DNA of 64,000 bases, from contig NZ_JANQAJ010000009.1 in assembly GCF_024707105.1 (NCBI RefSeq), forward strand, positions 1 through 64,000, in the 5' to 3' direction. Every line of letters starts with the position of its first letter. The stretch's first letter is position 1. Below are positions 25,257 to 34,238 of the stretch, one piece after another. The DNA comes from Devosia ginsengisoli. GTDB taxonomy: Bacteria; Pseudomonadota; Alphaproteobacteria; Rhizobiales; Devosiaceae. A program made the position numbers and the translations under genes. Under the pieces are notes generated by a model. It was given only the letters and a program-made list of their open reading frames with translations. It was not told the DNA's origin and did not search any database.

Positions 25257-26237
25257 ATGCCAGCCTCGATGCCCGACCGCCAGACGCAGACCAGGCTCCG
25301 TGCCATGTCACTCGGTCTGCGCCATGCGGGCATCTGCGTTCTGCATCAGGATAGCGAACACCGCTTCGACTTCGTCGAGAACCCGCCGCCAAGCTGGCCC
25401 CACCAGGACATGGTCGGACTGCGCGAGGCCGAGGCCCTGCCGGCAAGCATTGCGGCCGATTTTGCCGCGGCCCACGAACGCAGCCGCCGCGACGGCGCCG
25501 AGCAGATGCTGGCATTCGAACTCGGTGAAATTCATCGGCGCCATTTCGAAATCCGCCTGCTGCCCGACGACAACAGTGACGGCGTCACAGCCATCGTGAC
25601 CGATACGACCGATCGCCACGCCCGCGACATGGCCGTCGCATCCCTGCTGCGCGAAGTCAGCCACCGCTCCAAGAACCTGCTCGCCATCGTGCAATCGGTC
25701 GCCATGCAGACCGCCCGCCACAGCACCGGCACCGAGGATTTCCTCGACAAGTTCCGCGGCCGTCTGCACGCCCTCTCCAGCACGCAGGACCTCGTGACCG
25801 AGAGCAACTGGCGCGGCGCCTATCTGCAAACATTGGTAGCCTCGCAGCTCGTCCGGCTCGGCCCCTCGGTCCTGTCGAACGTCCGGATTACCGGGGTCAA
25901 TCCGCTGCTAGGCCCAAATGCCTCGCTCCATATCGGCCTGGCCATCCACGAATTGGGGGCCAATACCGTGCTGCATGGCGCCCTGGCCAATGGCGAGCCG
26001 GGCAAGGTCTCGGTCGACGCCCGCATGGTCGATCGGCCCGATAGCCCCGCCGATCTGGTCATCGAATGGCGCGAAAGCGGCACCCCCGCCTGGCGCCTGG
26101 AGCATCAACCCCATTTCGGCACGCTGGTCCTCGAACGCATCGTCCCCCTGTCGGTGGGCGGCACGGCCGATTTCGGCATCGAACCCGATGGCGTGCGCTA
26201 CCGGCTTGTCGTGCCGGCCGATCAGTTCGAGGCCTGA
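25257..26237 (+). CDS. PAS-like HWE-family sensor histidine kinase (cytoplasmic)
   Basis: A 326-residue soluble kinase. A divergent PAS-like domain (about 15-120) precedes the HWE module: H136 in LLREVSHRSKNLLAIVQSVA, a short HxGT-type helix with LSSTQDLVTESNWRG, and the ATPase with LHIGLAIHELGANTVLHGAL and IEWRESG. No membrane segment or receiver is present. Three HWE/HisKA_2 kinases without partner regulators lie within 9 kb of phyR, which makes PhyR their likely shared target. The last 16 bases overlap the convergent YdcF gene. Confidence 0.85.
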   Translation: MPASMPDRQTQTRLRAMSLGLRHAGICVLHQDSEHRFDFVENPPPSWPHQDMVGLREAEALPASIAADFAAAHERSRRDGAEQMLAFELGEIHRRHFEIRLLPDDNSDGVTAIVTDTTDRHARDMAVASLLREVSHRSKNLLAIVQSVAMQTARHSTGTEDFLDKFRGRLHALSSTQDLVTESNWRGAYLQTLVASQLVRLGPSVLSNVRITGVNPLLGPNASLHIGLAIHELGANTVLHGALANGEPGKVSVDARMVDRPDSPADLVIEWRESGTPAWRLEHQPHFGTLVLERIVPLSVGGTADFGIEPDGVRYRLVVPADQFEA

Positions 26238-27022
26238 CCCGGCAGCATGTCGTCGATCCGCCCGGTCCAGTGGTAGACTACCAGCCCGATCCATTCCTTC
26301 ATCGCCACGCTTGATGTCAGCAGATTGGCTATAGGCTCGGCCACATCGAACTCGAAGCGTTCCGTGCCCGTGCTGCGATAATCGGTCGGCCAGGCAATAG
26401 CTGATATGCCGACCTTGCGGAACAGCCCCATGGACCGCGGCATATGGAAAGCCGACGTCACCAGCAGCACATTGCCCGGTGCCGGTCCCAGCAGGGCCTT
26501 GGTATATTCGGCATTCTCATCGGTATTGCGCGCTTCGCCTTCCAGCACCACCCGCTCCGGCGCGATGCCGAAGGCCAGCAGCAGTCGCTGCATGGTCACC
26601 GCCTCGGATTCCGCCCCTGCCAGCACCGCAGCCACCCCGCCGGTCAGCACGATCCGCGCTTCGAGATAGCGTTGCGCCAGCCAGATGGTCTCGATCAGCC
26701 TATCGCCCGCCTCGCTGGTTTCGGTGACCTGCCGCGCCGTGCTGACCCGCGCGGCGGTCGCTCCGCCGAGCAGGACTATGGCATCCACGCGTTCCGGCAA
26801 TTCGGCCGGCCGCGCGAACCGGGCCTCGAGCGGCGCGATCGCCACCGCCCCGACATTGGTAAAACTGGCCACACCCAGTATCAGCAGGCCGAGCACACCG
26901 AGCGCCAGCCCCGACCGCCGCCGCCCCGCAACCGCCAAAACCAGCGCACCGAGTCCGAACAGGAAAGCCAGGCTCACCGGCTGCGCCAGCAGCCAGAACA
27001 CCTTGGAAATTGCATAGAACAT
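26222..27022 (-). CDS. YdcF/ElyC-like DUF218 membrane protein
   Basis: A 266-residue protein. Two N-terminal membrane helices (about 8-30 and 36-58) are followed by a DUF218 domain starting VDAIVLLGGATAARVSTARQ, with IVLTGGVAAVLAGAESEAVT, ERVVLEGEARNTDENAEYTK and VLLVTSAFHMPRSMGLFRKV. Family members such as ElyC and SanA act in envelope or lipid-carrier homeostasis. The layout is closest to ElyC. The exact activity is not known. Confidence 0.85.
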   Translation of the reverse strand: MFYAISKVFWLLAQPVSLAFLFGLGALVLAVAGRRRSGLALGVLGLLILGVASFTNVGAVAIAPLEARFARPAELPERVDAIVLLGGATAARVSTARQVTETSEAGDRLIETIWLAQRYLEARIVLTGGVAAVLAGAESEAVTMQRLLLAFGIAPERVVLEGEARNTDENAEYTKALLGPAPGNVLLVTSAFHMPRSMGLFRKVGISAIAWPTDYRSTGTERFEFDVAEPIANLLTSSVAMKEWIGLVVYHWTGRIDDMLPGQASN

Positions 27023-27232
27023 GCCGCAGCCTCGTCAATTTGCGGCGCACCATAAGTCAGACCCACGGCACTGGCGAGCCGCGTCATCCTCAGTCACGTG
27101 TTGCGGAAAACATCATTTCCCTTGCTATATCCCGCGCTTTTGCTTTTCTTGACGGCGGTCAAGATTGCCAGCCTCAAGAAAAAGGCAATCACCGCTCAGG
27201 AAGGCGCCCGTTTCGGCGGGCCAGGGATGAAT

Positions 27233-28030
27233 ATGGCGCAAGCTGCTGCCGCCGTTGCGGAGAAGTGGCCTGTCGTGGCTATCCGCGACTTGCACAAATC
27301 GTTCGGCAAGCTGGAAGTGCTCAAGGGTATTTCGTTTGTCGCCCGCGAGGGCGAAGTCGTTTCGCTGATCGGCTCCTCGGGCTCGGGCAAATCGACAATG
27401 CTGCGCTGCATCAACATGCTCGAAGTGCCCGATAGCGGCACGGTCGCCATCGATGGCGAGGAAATCAAGCTGCGCGGCACCGGACCCCATCGCCAGATTG
27501 CCGACGAAGGCCAGATTCGCCGCATCCGCTCCGAATTGGGCATGGTATTCCAGAGCTTCAACCTGTGGGCCCATCTCACCATTCTCGAAAACGTCATGGA
27601 GGCGCCGCTCATTGTGCAGAAGCGCGCCCGCGGCGAAGTGCAGGAAGAAGCACTCGCCATGCTGGCCAAGGTCGGCATAGGCGAAAAGGCCGACGCCTAC
27701 CCCGCCCAGCTTTCCGGCGGCCAGCAGCAGCGCGCCGCCATTGCCCGCGCCCTTTGCATCAATCCGCGCGTCATGCTGTTCGACGAGCCGACCTCGGCGC
27801 TCGATCCCGAACTCGAAGTCGAAGTGCTGCGCGTCATCAAGGTGCTGGCCGACGAGGGCCGGACCATGATCCTGGTCACCCATGACATGGAGTTTGCCCG
27901 CTCGGTCAGCGACCGCGTCATTTTCCTCCATCAAGGCATGATCGAGGAAGAAGGCACCCCCGAGCAGGTCTTCGGCGCCACGAAATCCACGCGTCTCAAG
28001 CAATTCCTCAACGCCGCCAGCCACGAATGA
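27233..28030 (+). CDS. polar amino-acid ABC transporter ATPase
   Basis: About 266 residues of the HisP/GlnQ/OccP type. Walker A is GSSGSGKST, the Q-loop is in [20 protein letters not shown], the signature is [15 protein letters not shown], Walker B is [14 protein letters not shown] and the switch is [21 protein letters not shown] 27233 has AGGGA in front of it; ATG 27227 and a longer frame from 27098 exist, but the extra N-terminus is not family-like. First gene of an operon with a binding protein, two permeases and an M14 deacylase. Confidence 0.92.
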   Translation: MAQAAAAVAEKWPVVAIRDLHKSFGKLEVLKGISFVAREGEVVSLIGSSGSGKSTMLRCINMLEVPDSGTVAIDGEEIKLRGTGPHRQIADEGQIRRIRSELGMVFQSFNLWAHLTILENVMEAPLIVQKRARGEVQEEALAMLAKVGIGEKADAYPAQLSGGQQQRAAIARALCINPRVMLFDEPTSALDPELEVEVLRVIKVLADEGRTMILVTHDMEFARSVSDRVIFLHQGMIEEEGTPEQVFGATKSTRLKQFLNAASHE

Positions 28031-28091
28031 AGGCGCTGATGACAAGCCCGGCAAACGGGTACGACAACAAGAACAACCAACGGAGAAACAG

Positions 28092-28844
28092 ATGAAGAAG
28101 CTCATCCTCGCGGCAGTGGCCACAATGGCCCTCGGCTCTGCGGTCCAGGCTCAGGAAACGGTGCGCATCGCCACCGAAGGCGCCTATGCACCCTGGAACT
28201 TCCTCGACGACAGCGGCGCCCCTGCCGGCTTCGAGATCGACCTGGGCAATGCCATCTGTGCCCAGGCCGGCCTCACCTGCGAATGGATCACCAATGACTG
28301 GGATTCGATCATCCCGAACCTGCTCGCCGGCAACTACGACGTGATCATGGCGGGCATGTCGATCACCGAGGAACGCCTCCAAACCATCGACTTCACGCAG
28401 AACTATTTCCCGCCCGATCCGTCCAAGTTCATCGCCGCTGCCGGCTCCGGCATCGATCCGTCGGCTCTTGAAGGCAAGCGCGTCGGCGTCCAGGGCGGCA
28501 CCATCCAGGCCGCCTATGCCGAGGAAAATCTCGGCGCGACCAACACCGTGGTCTCCTTCGGCACGGCTGACCAGGCCATGGCCGATCTGGCTGCCGGCAA
28601 CCTCGACACCATCCTGGCCGATGGCGCCTATCTCGAGCCAGTGGTCACCGCTTCGGGTGGCGCGATGGAATTCGTCGGTGAAGACGTGATGATCGGCGAT
28701 GGCGTTGGCGCCGGCATCCGCAAGGACGAAGCCGAGCTCAAGGCCACGTTCAACGATGCCCTGACCGCGCTCAAGGCCGACGGCACCGTCGACCAGCTGA
28801 TCGCCCAGTGGTTCGAAGGCCGCGGGCCGTATTTCGCCGAGTAA
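28092..28844 (+). CDS. periplasmic polar amino-acid-binding protein
   Basis: A 250-residue family 3 solute-binding protein. The signal peptide MKKLILAAVATMALGSAVQA ends before QETVRIATEGAYAPWNFLDD. The specificity region shows WDSIIPNLLAGNYDVIMAGM, SITEERLQTIDFTQNY and GKRVGVQGGTIQAAY. The pattern fits the lysine/arginine/ornithine/octopine-type binding proteins, but the ligand cannot be fixed. A strong hairpin follows it. Confidence 0.9.
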   Translation: MKKLILAAVATMALGSAVQAQETVRIATEGAYAPWNFLDDSGAPAGFEIDLGNAICAQAGLTCEWITNDWDSIIPNLLAGNYDVIMAGMSITEERLQTIDFTQNYFPPDPSKFIAAAGSGIDPSALEGKRVGVQGGTIQAAYAEENLGATNTVVSFGTADQAMADLAAGNLDTILADGAYLEPVVTASGGAMEFVGEDVMIGDGVGAGIRKDEAELKATFNDALTALKADGTVDQLIAQWFEGRGPYFAE

Positions 28845-28852
28845 TCCGGCTT

Positions 28853-28880
28853 GCCGGGGTGGGTCGCCCACCCCGGCTTT
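28853..28880 (+). terminator. hairpin after the amino-acid-binding-protein gene
   Basis: Perfect 11-base stem GCCGGGGTGGG / CCCACCCCGGC with a three-base loop, followed by TTTCC. It lies between the binding-protein and permease genes and could lower permease expression. Confidence 0.7.
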
Positions 28881-28929
28881 CCCCTGAAAGACCACCAATG
28901 CCAGCGTCATTGCCCCGGACCATCAGCCC

Positions 28930-29742
28930 ATGAGCGAAGACTTCGCCTTCTGGCTGAGCTACCTCACCAACGGCAAGCATCTCACCTGGTATGCGAGCTT
29001 CCAGTTCACCATCTTCGCCGCGCTTTTCGGCGGGACGCTGGCCGTCATATTCGGCCTGATCGGCGCCACGCTCAAGAATTCCCGGTTCTTTCCGCTGCGC
29101 CTCATCGGCACGATCTATTCCTCGATCGTCCGCGGCGTGCCCGATGTGCTGTTCTTCCTGTTCTTTCCGCTGGCCTTCGAACAGGCGGTGGAATGGTTCA
29201 TCGCCAGCCAGGTCTGCACGCCCGAACTGATCGCCGCCCAGTCCGCGGCCTGGCCGCCCTGCAAGGAAGCCAACTGGTTCCTCGGCACGCCGGAATACCT
29301 GATCCTCGCCTCGGTCTCGCTTGGCCTGGTCTACGGCGCCTTCGCCACCAATGTCATCCACGGCGCCCTGCGCTCGGTGCCCAAGGGACAGCTCGAAGCA
29401 GCGCGCGCCTATGGCATGTCGGCGAGCCAGTTGCTCTGGCGCGTCCATATCCGCCAGATGTGGGTCTATGCCCTGCCCGGCCTGTCCAATGTCTGGATGC
29501 TGATCATCAAGGCGACTTCGCTGCTCTCGCTGCTGCAGATCGCCGATATCGTGCTGTGGGCCGACCGGCTTGGCGCGCCCAATTTTCTGCCCGCCGTGGG
29601 CCTCGTGCATGAGGACTGGCGCTGGCGTTACTACCTCGTGCTGTTCCTCTTCTACATCCTCGTGACCCTGCTCTCCGAAAAGGCCTTCGAAGCCATCATG
29701 CGTCGCGCCGGGCGCGGCATATTGAGCGAGGTGCGTGGCTAA
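28930..29742 (+). CDS. polar amino-acid ABC transporter permease (first)
   Basis: A 270-residue HisQ/HisM-family permease with five to six membrane helices. The EAA-type loop reads LRSVPKGQLEAARAYGMSAS (residues about 147-166). SIVRGVPDVLFFLFFPLAFE is the usual TM2-TM3 region, and KATSLLSLLQIADIV lies near the C-terminus. A Cys-containing insert (CTPELIAAQSAAWPPCKEA) between helices 3 and 4 is longer than in HisQ and may form a periplasmic disulphide. Its stop overlaps the next start. Confidence 0.9.
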   Translation: MSEDFAFWLSYLTNGKHLTWYASFQFTIFAALFGGTLAVIFGLIGATLKNSRFFPLRLIGTIYSSIVRGVPDVLFFLFFPLAFEQAVEWFIASQVCTPELIAAQSAAWPPCKEANWFLGTPEYLILASVSLGLVYGAFATNVIHGALRSVPKGQLEAARAYGMSASQLLWRVHIRQMWVYALPGLSNVWMLIIKATSLLSLLQIADIVLWADRLGAPNFLPAVGLVHEDWRWRYYLVLFLFYILVTLLSEKAFEAIMRRAGRGILSEVRG

Positions 29743-30476
29743 TGGAACGCCTCTTCCAGGAAATCGCCCTTTTCGGCCCGGCCGTGGCGTTCAACATCTA
29801 CTTTGCCGCCGCCTCCATTCCCATCGGCTTCGTCTTCGCCGTCTTCCTGGCACTGGGCAAGGCGTCGTCCAATCCACTGATCTCGCGGCTGAGCCGTGGC
29901 TATATCTATGCCTTCCGCGGCTCGCCGCTCTTCATCCAGTTCTTCATGCTCTATTCGCTGGCACTGTCGTTCAATGTCGGCGTCTGGAAGCCGATGGGCA
30001 TATCCTGGTTCGTGCTGCACCCATTGTTCATCGGGCCGCTGGTGCTGACCCTCAATACCGCCGCCTATACTGCCGAAATCTTCTATGGCGCCTTGCGCGC
30101 CGTGCCGCGCGGCGAAGTCGAGGCCGCCCGCGCCTATGGCATGAGCCGGGTCCAGCAGTTCCACCACGTCATCTGGCCCAATCTCATCCGCCTCGCCTGG
30201 CCCGCCTATACCAACGAAGTGGTGTTCCTGTTCCACGCCACGGCCATCGTCTATTTCGCCCTGCCCGTCATCGGACAGCAGAAAGACCTGATGATCACAG
30301 CCAAGGAGCTCTTCGAGCGCGACTATAATGCATTCCTGCATTTCTCCGTCGCTGCGCTCTGGTTCCTGGCCGTTTCACTGGTGGTTTTCTTCCTGTTCGG
30401 GCTGGTCTATCGCCGGCTGATGCGCCATATGCCGGCAGCGCCGGGCTTGCGCTTTGCGCCGAAATGGCTGCGCTGA
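29742..30476 (+). CDS. polar amino-acid ABC transporter permease (second)
   Basis: A 244-residue HisM-type permease. FRGSPLFIQFFMLYSLALSF and the ATPase-docking loop LRAVPRGEVEAARAYGMSRV are present. The ATG shares its A with the TAA of the preceding gene (TAATGG). It forms the heterodimeric channel with that gene's product. Confidence 0.9.
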   Translation: MERLFQEIALFGPAVAFNIYFAAASIPIGFVFAVFLALGKASSNPLISRLSRGYIYAFRGSPLFIQFFMLYSLALSFNVGVWKPMGISWFVLHPLFIGPLVLTLNTAAYTAEIFYGALRAVPRGEVEAARAYGMSRVQQFHHVIWPNLIRLAWPAYTNEVVFLFHATAIVYFALPVIGQQKDLMITAKELFERDYNAFLHFSVAALWFLAVSLVVFFLFGLVYRRLMRHMPAAPGLRFAPKWLR

Positions 30477-30486
30477 GAGAGACGAC

Positions 30487-31629
30487 ATGAGTTTTGAATT
30501 GCACCGCACGGTGCTGACCGGCGATACGCCCGGCACCGCCACCGACCTCTATTGGTACACTGCCGGTCCGGCCGATGCCGAAACCCGCGTGCACCTGCAG
30601 GCCGCCCTTCATGCCGACGAACAGCCGGGCACCATGGCGCTGCACCATCTGCTGCCCAAGCTGCGCGAGGCCGATGCCGCCGGGCAGCTCAAGGCGCAAT
30701 TCACCATCTTCCCCTCGGTCAATCCGCTGGGCCTCGCCAACTATTCCCTGCGCCATCACATCGGCCGCTATGACGTCGAGACCGGCGTCAACTACAACCG
30801 CCGCTGGCCCGATCTCTATCCGCATGTCGCCCAGGCCATCGTTGGCAAGCTGACCGACGATCCCAGGGCCAATATCGCCACCATCCGCGCCGCCGTCATT
30901 GCCTGGATCGATGGCCAGCAATCCGGCACCGCCATCCAGCGCCTGCGCCTCGCCGTGCTCAAATCGGCCGTCGCCGCCGATATCGTGCTCGACCTGCATT
31001 GCGACGACGACAGCCTCAAGCACATCTTCACCTCGCCCGAACTGATGCCCGGCCTGCAGGATCTGGCCGACTGGATGGGTGTCGCCGCGACGCTGACCGC
31101 CGAGGACAGTGGCGGCGGCTCGTTCGACGAAGTGCTGCCCACACTCTATCGCAAGGCGCGCCTCGCCCATCCCGAGCACCCCATCCCCACCGGCGCCGAA
31201 ACAGCCACCCTCGAATATCGCGGCCAGGCCGACAGCTTCGATACCCTCGGCAAGGAAGATGCCGCAGGCCTTTTCGGCTTCTTCGCCAGCCGCGGCCTCA
31301 TCGCCGCCGATCCCGGCAGCAAGCCCGCCGCAGCGCCTGCGCCCACCCCCTTCGAGGCGACCGAAGTGCTGCGCGCCGATGCGCCGGGCCTCCTGGCCTA
31401 TCGCGTGGAACTTGGCGACCAGGTCAGCAAGGGCCAGCCCATTGCCGATCTCATCGCCATGGACGGCCCGGACGCCTTCATCGCCCGCCGCCCGATCCTC
31501 TCGGGCACCGATGGCTTCGTGCTGTCGCGCGTCATGGGAAAATACGTGACCCGCGGCGGCGCCATCGCCAAGATCGTCGGCAAGGACGTGCTGCCCACTC
31601 GGGCCGGCGGATATCTGCTGGAGGACTGA
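30487..31629 (+). CDS. M14-family (succinylglutamate desuccinylase/aspartoacylase-like) deacylase
   Basis: A 380-residue zinc hydrolase. The metal site is visible: H and E in LHADEQPG (about residues 51-54), then a His in VLDLHCDDDS. RHHIGRYDVETGVNYNRRWP precedes the catalytic core. The C-terminal 90 residues (VLRADAPGLLAYRVELGDQV onward) form a beta-barrel/lipoyl-like domain seen in AstE-like and DoeB-type proteins. Ten bases separate it from the amino-acid permease, so it probably removes an acyl group from an imported N-acyl amino acid. Relatives act on N-acetyl-diaminobutyrate in ectoine breakdown; no other ectoine gene is present. Confidence 0.83.
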   Translation: MSFELHRTVLTGDTPGTATDLYWYTAGPADAETRVHLQAALHADEQPGTMALHHLLPKLREADAAGQLKAQFTIFPSVNPLGLANYSLRHHIGRYDVETGVNYNRRWPDLYPHVAQAIVGKLTDDPRANIATIRAAVIAWIDGQQSGTAIQRLRLAVLKSAVAADIVLDLHCDDDSLKHIFTSPELMPGLQDLADWMGVAATLTAEDSGGGSFDEVLPTLYRKARLAHPEHPIPTGAETATLEYRGQADSFDTLGKEDAAGLFGFFASRGLIAADPGSKPAAAPAPTPFEATEVLRADAPGLLAYRVELGDQVSKGQPIADLIAMDGPDAFIARRPILSGTDGFVLSRVMGKYVTRGGAIAKIVGKDVLPTRAGGYLLED

Positions 31630-31633
31630 CCTT

Positions 31634-34033
31634 CTACCCCGCCAATGACGCGAGCTTGGCTTCCGCTTCGGCCTTCAGCGCGGGGGCCCGCGGATGCACA
31701 TGCGTCAGCAGGTAATGCGGCAGGTCGATATGGTCGAGCGGGCGGGCGAAGTAGAAGCCCTGCAACTGGTGACAGGCGATCCCGGACAGGAACTCCGCCT
31801 GCGCCTGCGTCTCTACCCCCTCGGCCGTGATCTTGAGCTTCAGCGTCTTGCCCAGTGACGCGATGGCCTTGAGGATATCGCGCGCTACCTCGTCATCGCT
31901 CGACGCATCGACGAAGCTCCGGTCAATCTTGATCTTGTCGAAGGGGAATTTGAGCAGGTAGCTGAGGCTCGAATAGCCAGTGCCGAAATCGTCCATGGCA
32001 ATGGTCACGCCCAGCGCGCGGATTTCGCCGAGCTTTTCCACCACTTCTTCCAGGTTCTCCATCAGGAGACCTTCGGTGATTTCGATCTCCAGCCTCGGCG
32101 CCGCCAGTCCCGACATCGCCAGCGCGCGCTTCACCACAACGGAGATATCCGAGCGGCGGAAATGCTTGGCCGAAAGATTCACCGCCACCGTCAGGTGATC
32201 CGGCCAGTTTACCGCGGCCAGGCAAGCCTGCTCGATTGTCCAGTCACCGATATCGACGATGAGGTTCGATTGCTCGGCAATCGGAATGAACTCCGCCGGC
32301 GCCACCAGGCCGCGGATCGGATGGTTCCACCGCACCAGCGCCTCAAAGCCGGTCGGCCTGGCATCCTCCGCCGAAACCAGCGGCTGGTAATACAGCACCA
32401 GTTCGTTGTTCTTGACCGCGTCGCGCAATTCCACTTCCAGCAGCCGTCGCTCGCGCGCTTCGGAATCCATCTGGCTCTCGAAGAAGCGGTAGACCGAGCG
32501 ACCATCGGCCTTGGCTCGGTAGAGCGCCAAGTCGGCATTGCGCAGGATCTGGTCCGGACGCGTCCCGTTCATCGGCGCCATGGCAATGCCGATGCTGACC
32601 CCGATATTGATCTGCTCGTCATCGATCACATAGACCTGCCTGATCTCCTCGATCATGCGGGCCGCCAGCGGGCCAATGCTGTCCACATTGCAGTCATTGG
32701 GCAGGATGACGGCGAATTCGTCCCCGCCCAGTCGCGCCACCAGGTCGTTCTCGCGCACCAGCCCCTGGATACGCCGCGCCACCTGCGCCAGCAGCCGATC
32801 CCCGGCCATGTGACCGCGACTGTCATTGACCGACTTGAACTGGTCGAGGTCGAGAAACATCACCGAGAATGGCGTGCCATAGCGCTCCAGCCGCGCGACG
32901 CAGGAATTGAGCTGCTCGGTGAACTTGGTGCGGTTGAGCAGGCCCGTCATCGGATCGTGATGCGCCAGCATGGTGATGCGGCGTTCGGCGAGCTTGCGTT
33001 CGGTCACATCCGAGCCGGTGCCGATATAGCCGAGATACTTGCCGGATTCGTCGAAGGCTGGCTTGCCTGTAAGGCTCCACCAGCACTCCCTGCCATCGGC
33101 GGTCACCCGCAATTCGATATCCTGGAACGTCTGCTGCTCCAGCACATCCTGTTCCAGATGCGCCATCAGCGGATCATTGGGTGGTGTGATGCAGCGCAGG
33201 AAATGCACGAAATCGGCGCCTAACAGCGCCTCTTCGGCCACGCCGGTCGCCGTGGTGAAGCCTGCCGACATGCGGTTGATAGCCCCTTCGGCATCAAAGC
33301 CCCAGATCCAGTCCGACTTGCTCTGCTCGAATTCGCGCAACAGCAGGCCGATGATCTCTCCCCGGTCCTTGAGCTGGGTTTCCGAGGCGCGATGCGCCAC
33401 GAAGCCCGCCGCATGGTTGAGCGAGATGACCACCATGACGAAGGTAAAAACCGCCAGCAGCGTGCCATACATCCAGAGTTCGCGCGTGGCATCGAGCCCA
33501 GGCACCATGCTCAATGCACCGATGATCAGCGGGATGGCGAACGCGGCCAGCGCCTGCGGATAGACCACCAGCGCCATCATCGAAATGCAGAGCAGGCCGC
33601 CGGCGCCGATCGTCGCCGCGCTGCGAATGGCGGGGTCCTGCCCCAGTGGCAGCACGTTCAATATGAAGCCCCAGAGAGTGCCCAGCGCCATGGCGTAGAT
33701 GATGGTGCGAATGACCGCATTGCGCGGCGGCCCGTTCGTCTCCTGCCGCGGATGCACGAAGGCAAGATAGGACCCGTGCAGCCCGATCATGACGATCACG
33801 CTGGTCGCCGCCAGGATCGGCCAGAACTGCGCGGTCTGCCAGGTCAGCGTCAGAAACACCGCCGAGACCGCCAGCGATGCCGCCAGCACGGCCGGTGCCA
33901 TCCGCGTTACCGATCCGAGTTGCTGGCGCAACAGCTTGTCGCGAACATGCGGCGACAGATCGTCCGCCCCGATGGCGCGGTCGACAAAGCCGTTGATGAG
34001 GGAGATCAAGCCCGAACCCGGTACGACGCTCAT
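31634..34033 (-). CDS. membrane PAS-GGDEF-EAL cyclic-di-GMP enzyme
   Basis: A 799-residue protein. About six helices occupy residues 45-215, a PAS domain about 235-345, a GGDEF domain about 355-515 and an EAL domain about 530-775. The synthase site RLGGDEFAVIL is intact, with a feedback-inhibition site REND five residues before GGDEF. The phosphodiesterase motifs EALVRW, DDFGTGYSSL and KIDRSF and the late TAEGVET are also intact. Both synthesis and breakdown of c-di-GMP are possible. It is divergent from the alpha-oxoamine synthase gene of the putative signalling locus. The upstream 34034-34238 region shows no recognisable promoter. Confidence 0.92.
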   Translation of the reverse strand: MSVVPGSGLISLINGFVDRAIGADDLSPHVRDKLLRQQLGSVTRMAPAVLAASLAVSAVFLTLTWQTAQFWPILAATSVIVMIGLHGSYLAFVHPRQETNGPPRNAVIRTIIYAMALGTLWGFILNVLPLGQDPAIRSAATIGAGGLLCISMMALVVYPQALAAFAIPLIIGALSMVPGLDATRELWMYGTLLAVFTFVMVVISLNHAAGFVAHRASETQLKDRGEIIGLLLREFEQSKSDWIWGFDAEGAINRMSAGFTTATGVAEEALLGADFVHFLRCITPPNDPLMAHLEQDVLEQQTFQDIELRVTADGRECWWSLTGKPAFDESGKYLGYIGTGSDVTERKLAERRITMLAHHDPMTGLLNRTKFTEQLNSCVARLERYGTPFSVMFLDLDQFKSVNDSRGHMAGDRLLAQVARRIQGLVRENDLVARLGGDEFAVILPNDCNVDSIGPLAARMIEEIRQVYVIDDEQINIGVSIGIAMAPMNGTRPDQILRNADLALYRAKADGRSVYRFFESQMDSEARERRLLEVELRDAVKNNELVLYYQPLVSAEDARPTGFEALVRWNHPIRGLVAPAEFIPIAEQSNLIVDIGDWTIEQACLAAVNWPDHLTVAVNLSAKHFRRSDISVVVKRALAMSGLAAPRLEIEITEGLLMENLEEVVEKLGEIRALGVTIAMDDFGTGYSSLSYLLKFPFDKIKIDRSFVDASSDDEVARDILKAIASLGKTLKLKITAEGVETQAQAEFLSGIACHQLQGFYFARPLDHIDLPHYLLTHVHPRAPALKAEAEAKLASLAG

Positions 34034-34238
34034 GCTTCAACATGCCGGAATACCGCTTAATTTTGCGTATGTGGCTTCCCCCTACCTCCCAAGCAAATTG
34101 CGCCGGATACGGCTCGTGAGGTGCGGGCATATGAAGCAGTGAGTTACTCAAAATAAACCGCGAGGCTTAAGTCGTTTTTCAAGCGGCATCAGTAATTCTG
34201 CCGATCAAGTGGCGGAAAGCCTCATTTGGAGAGCGTCT

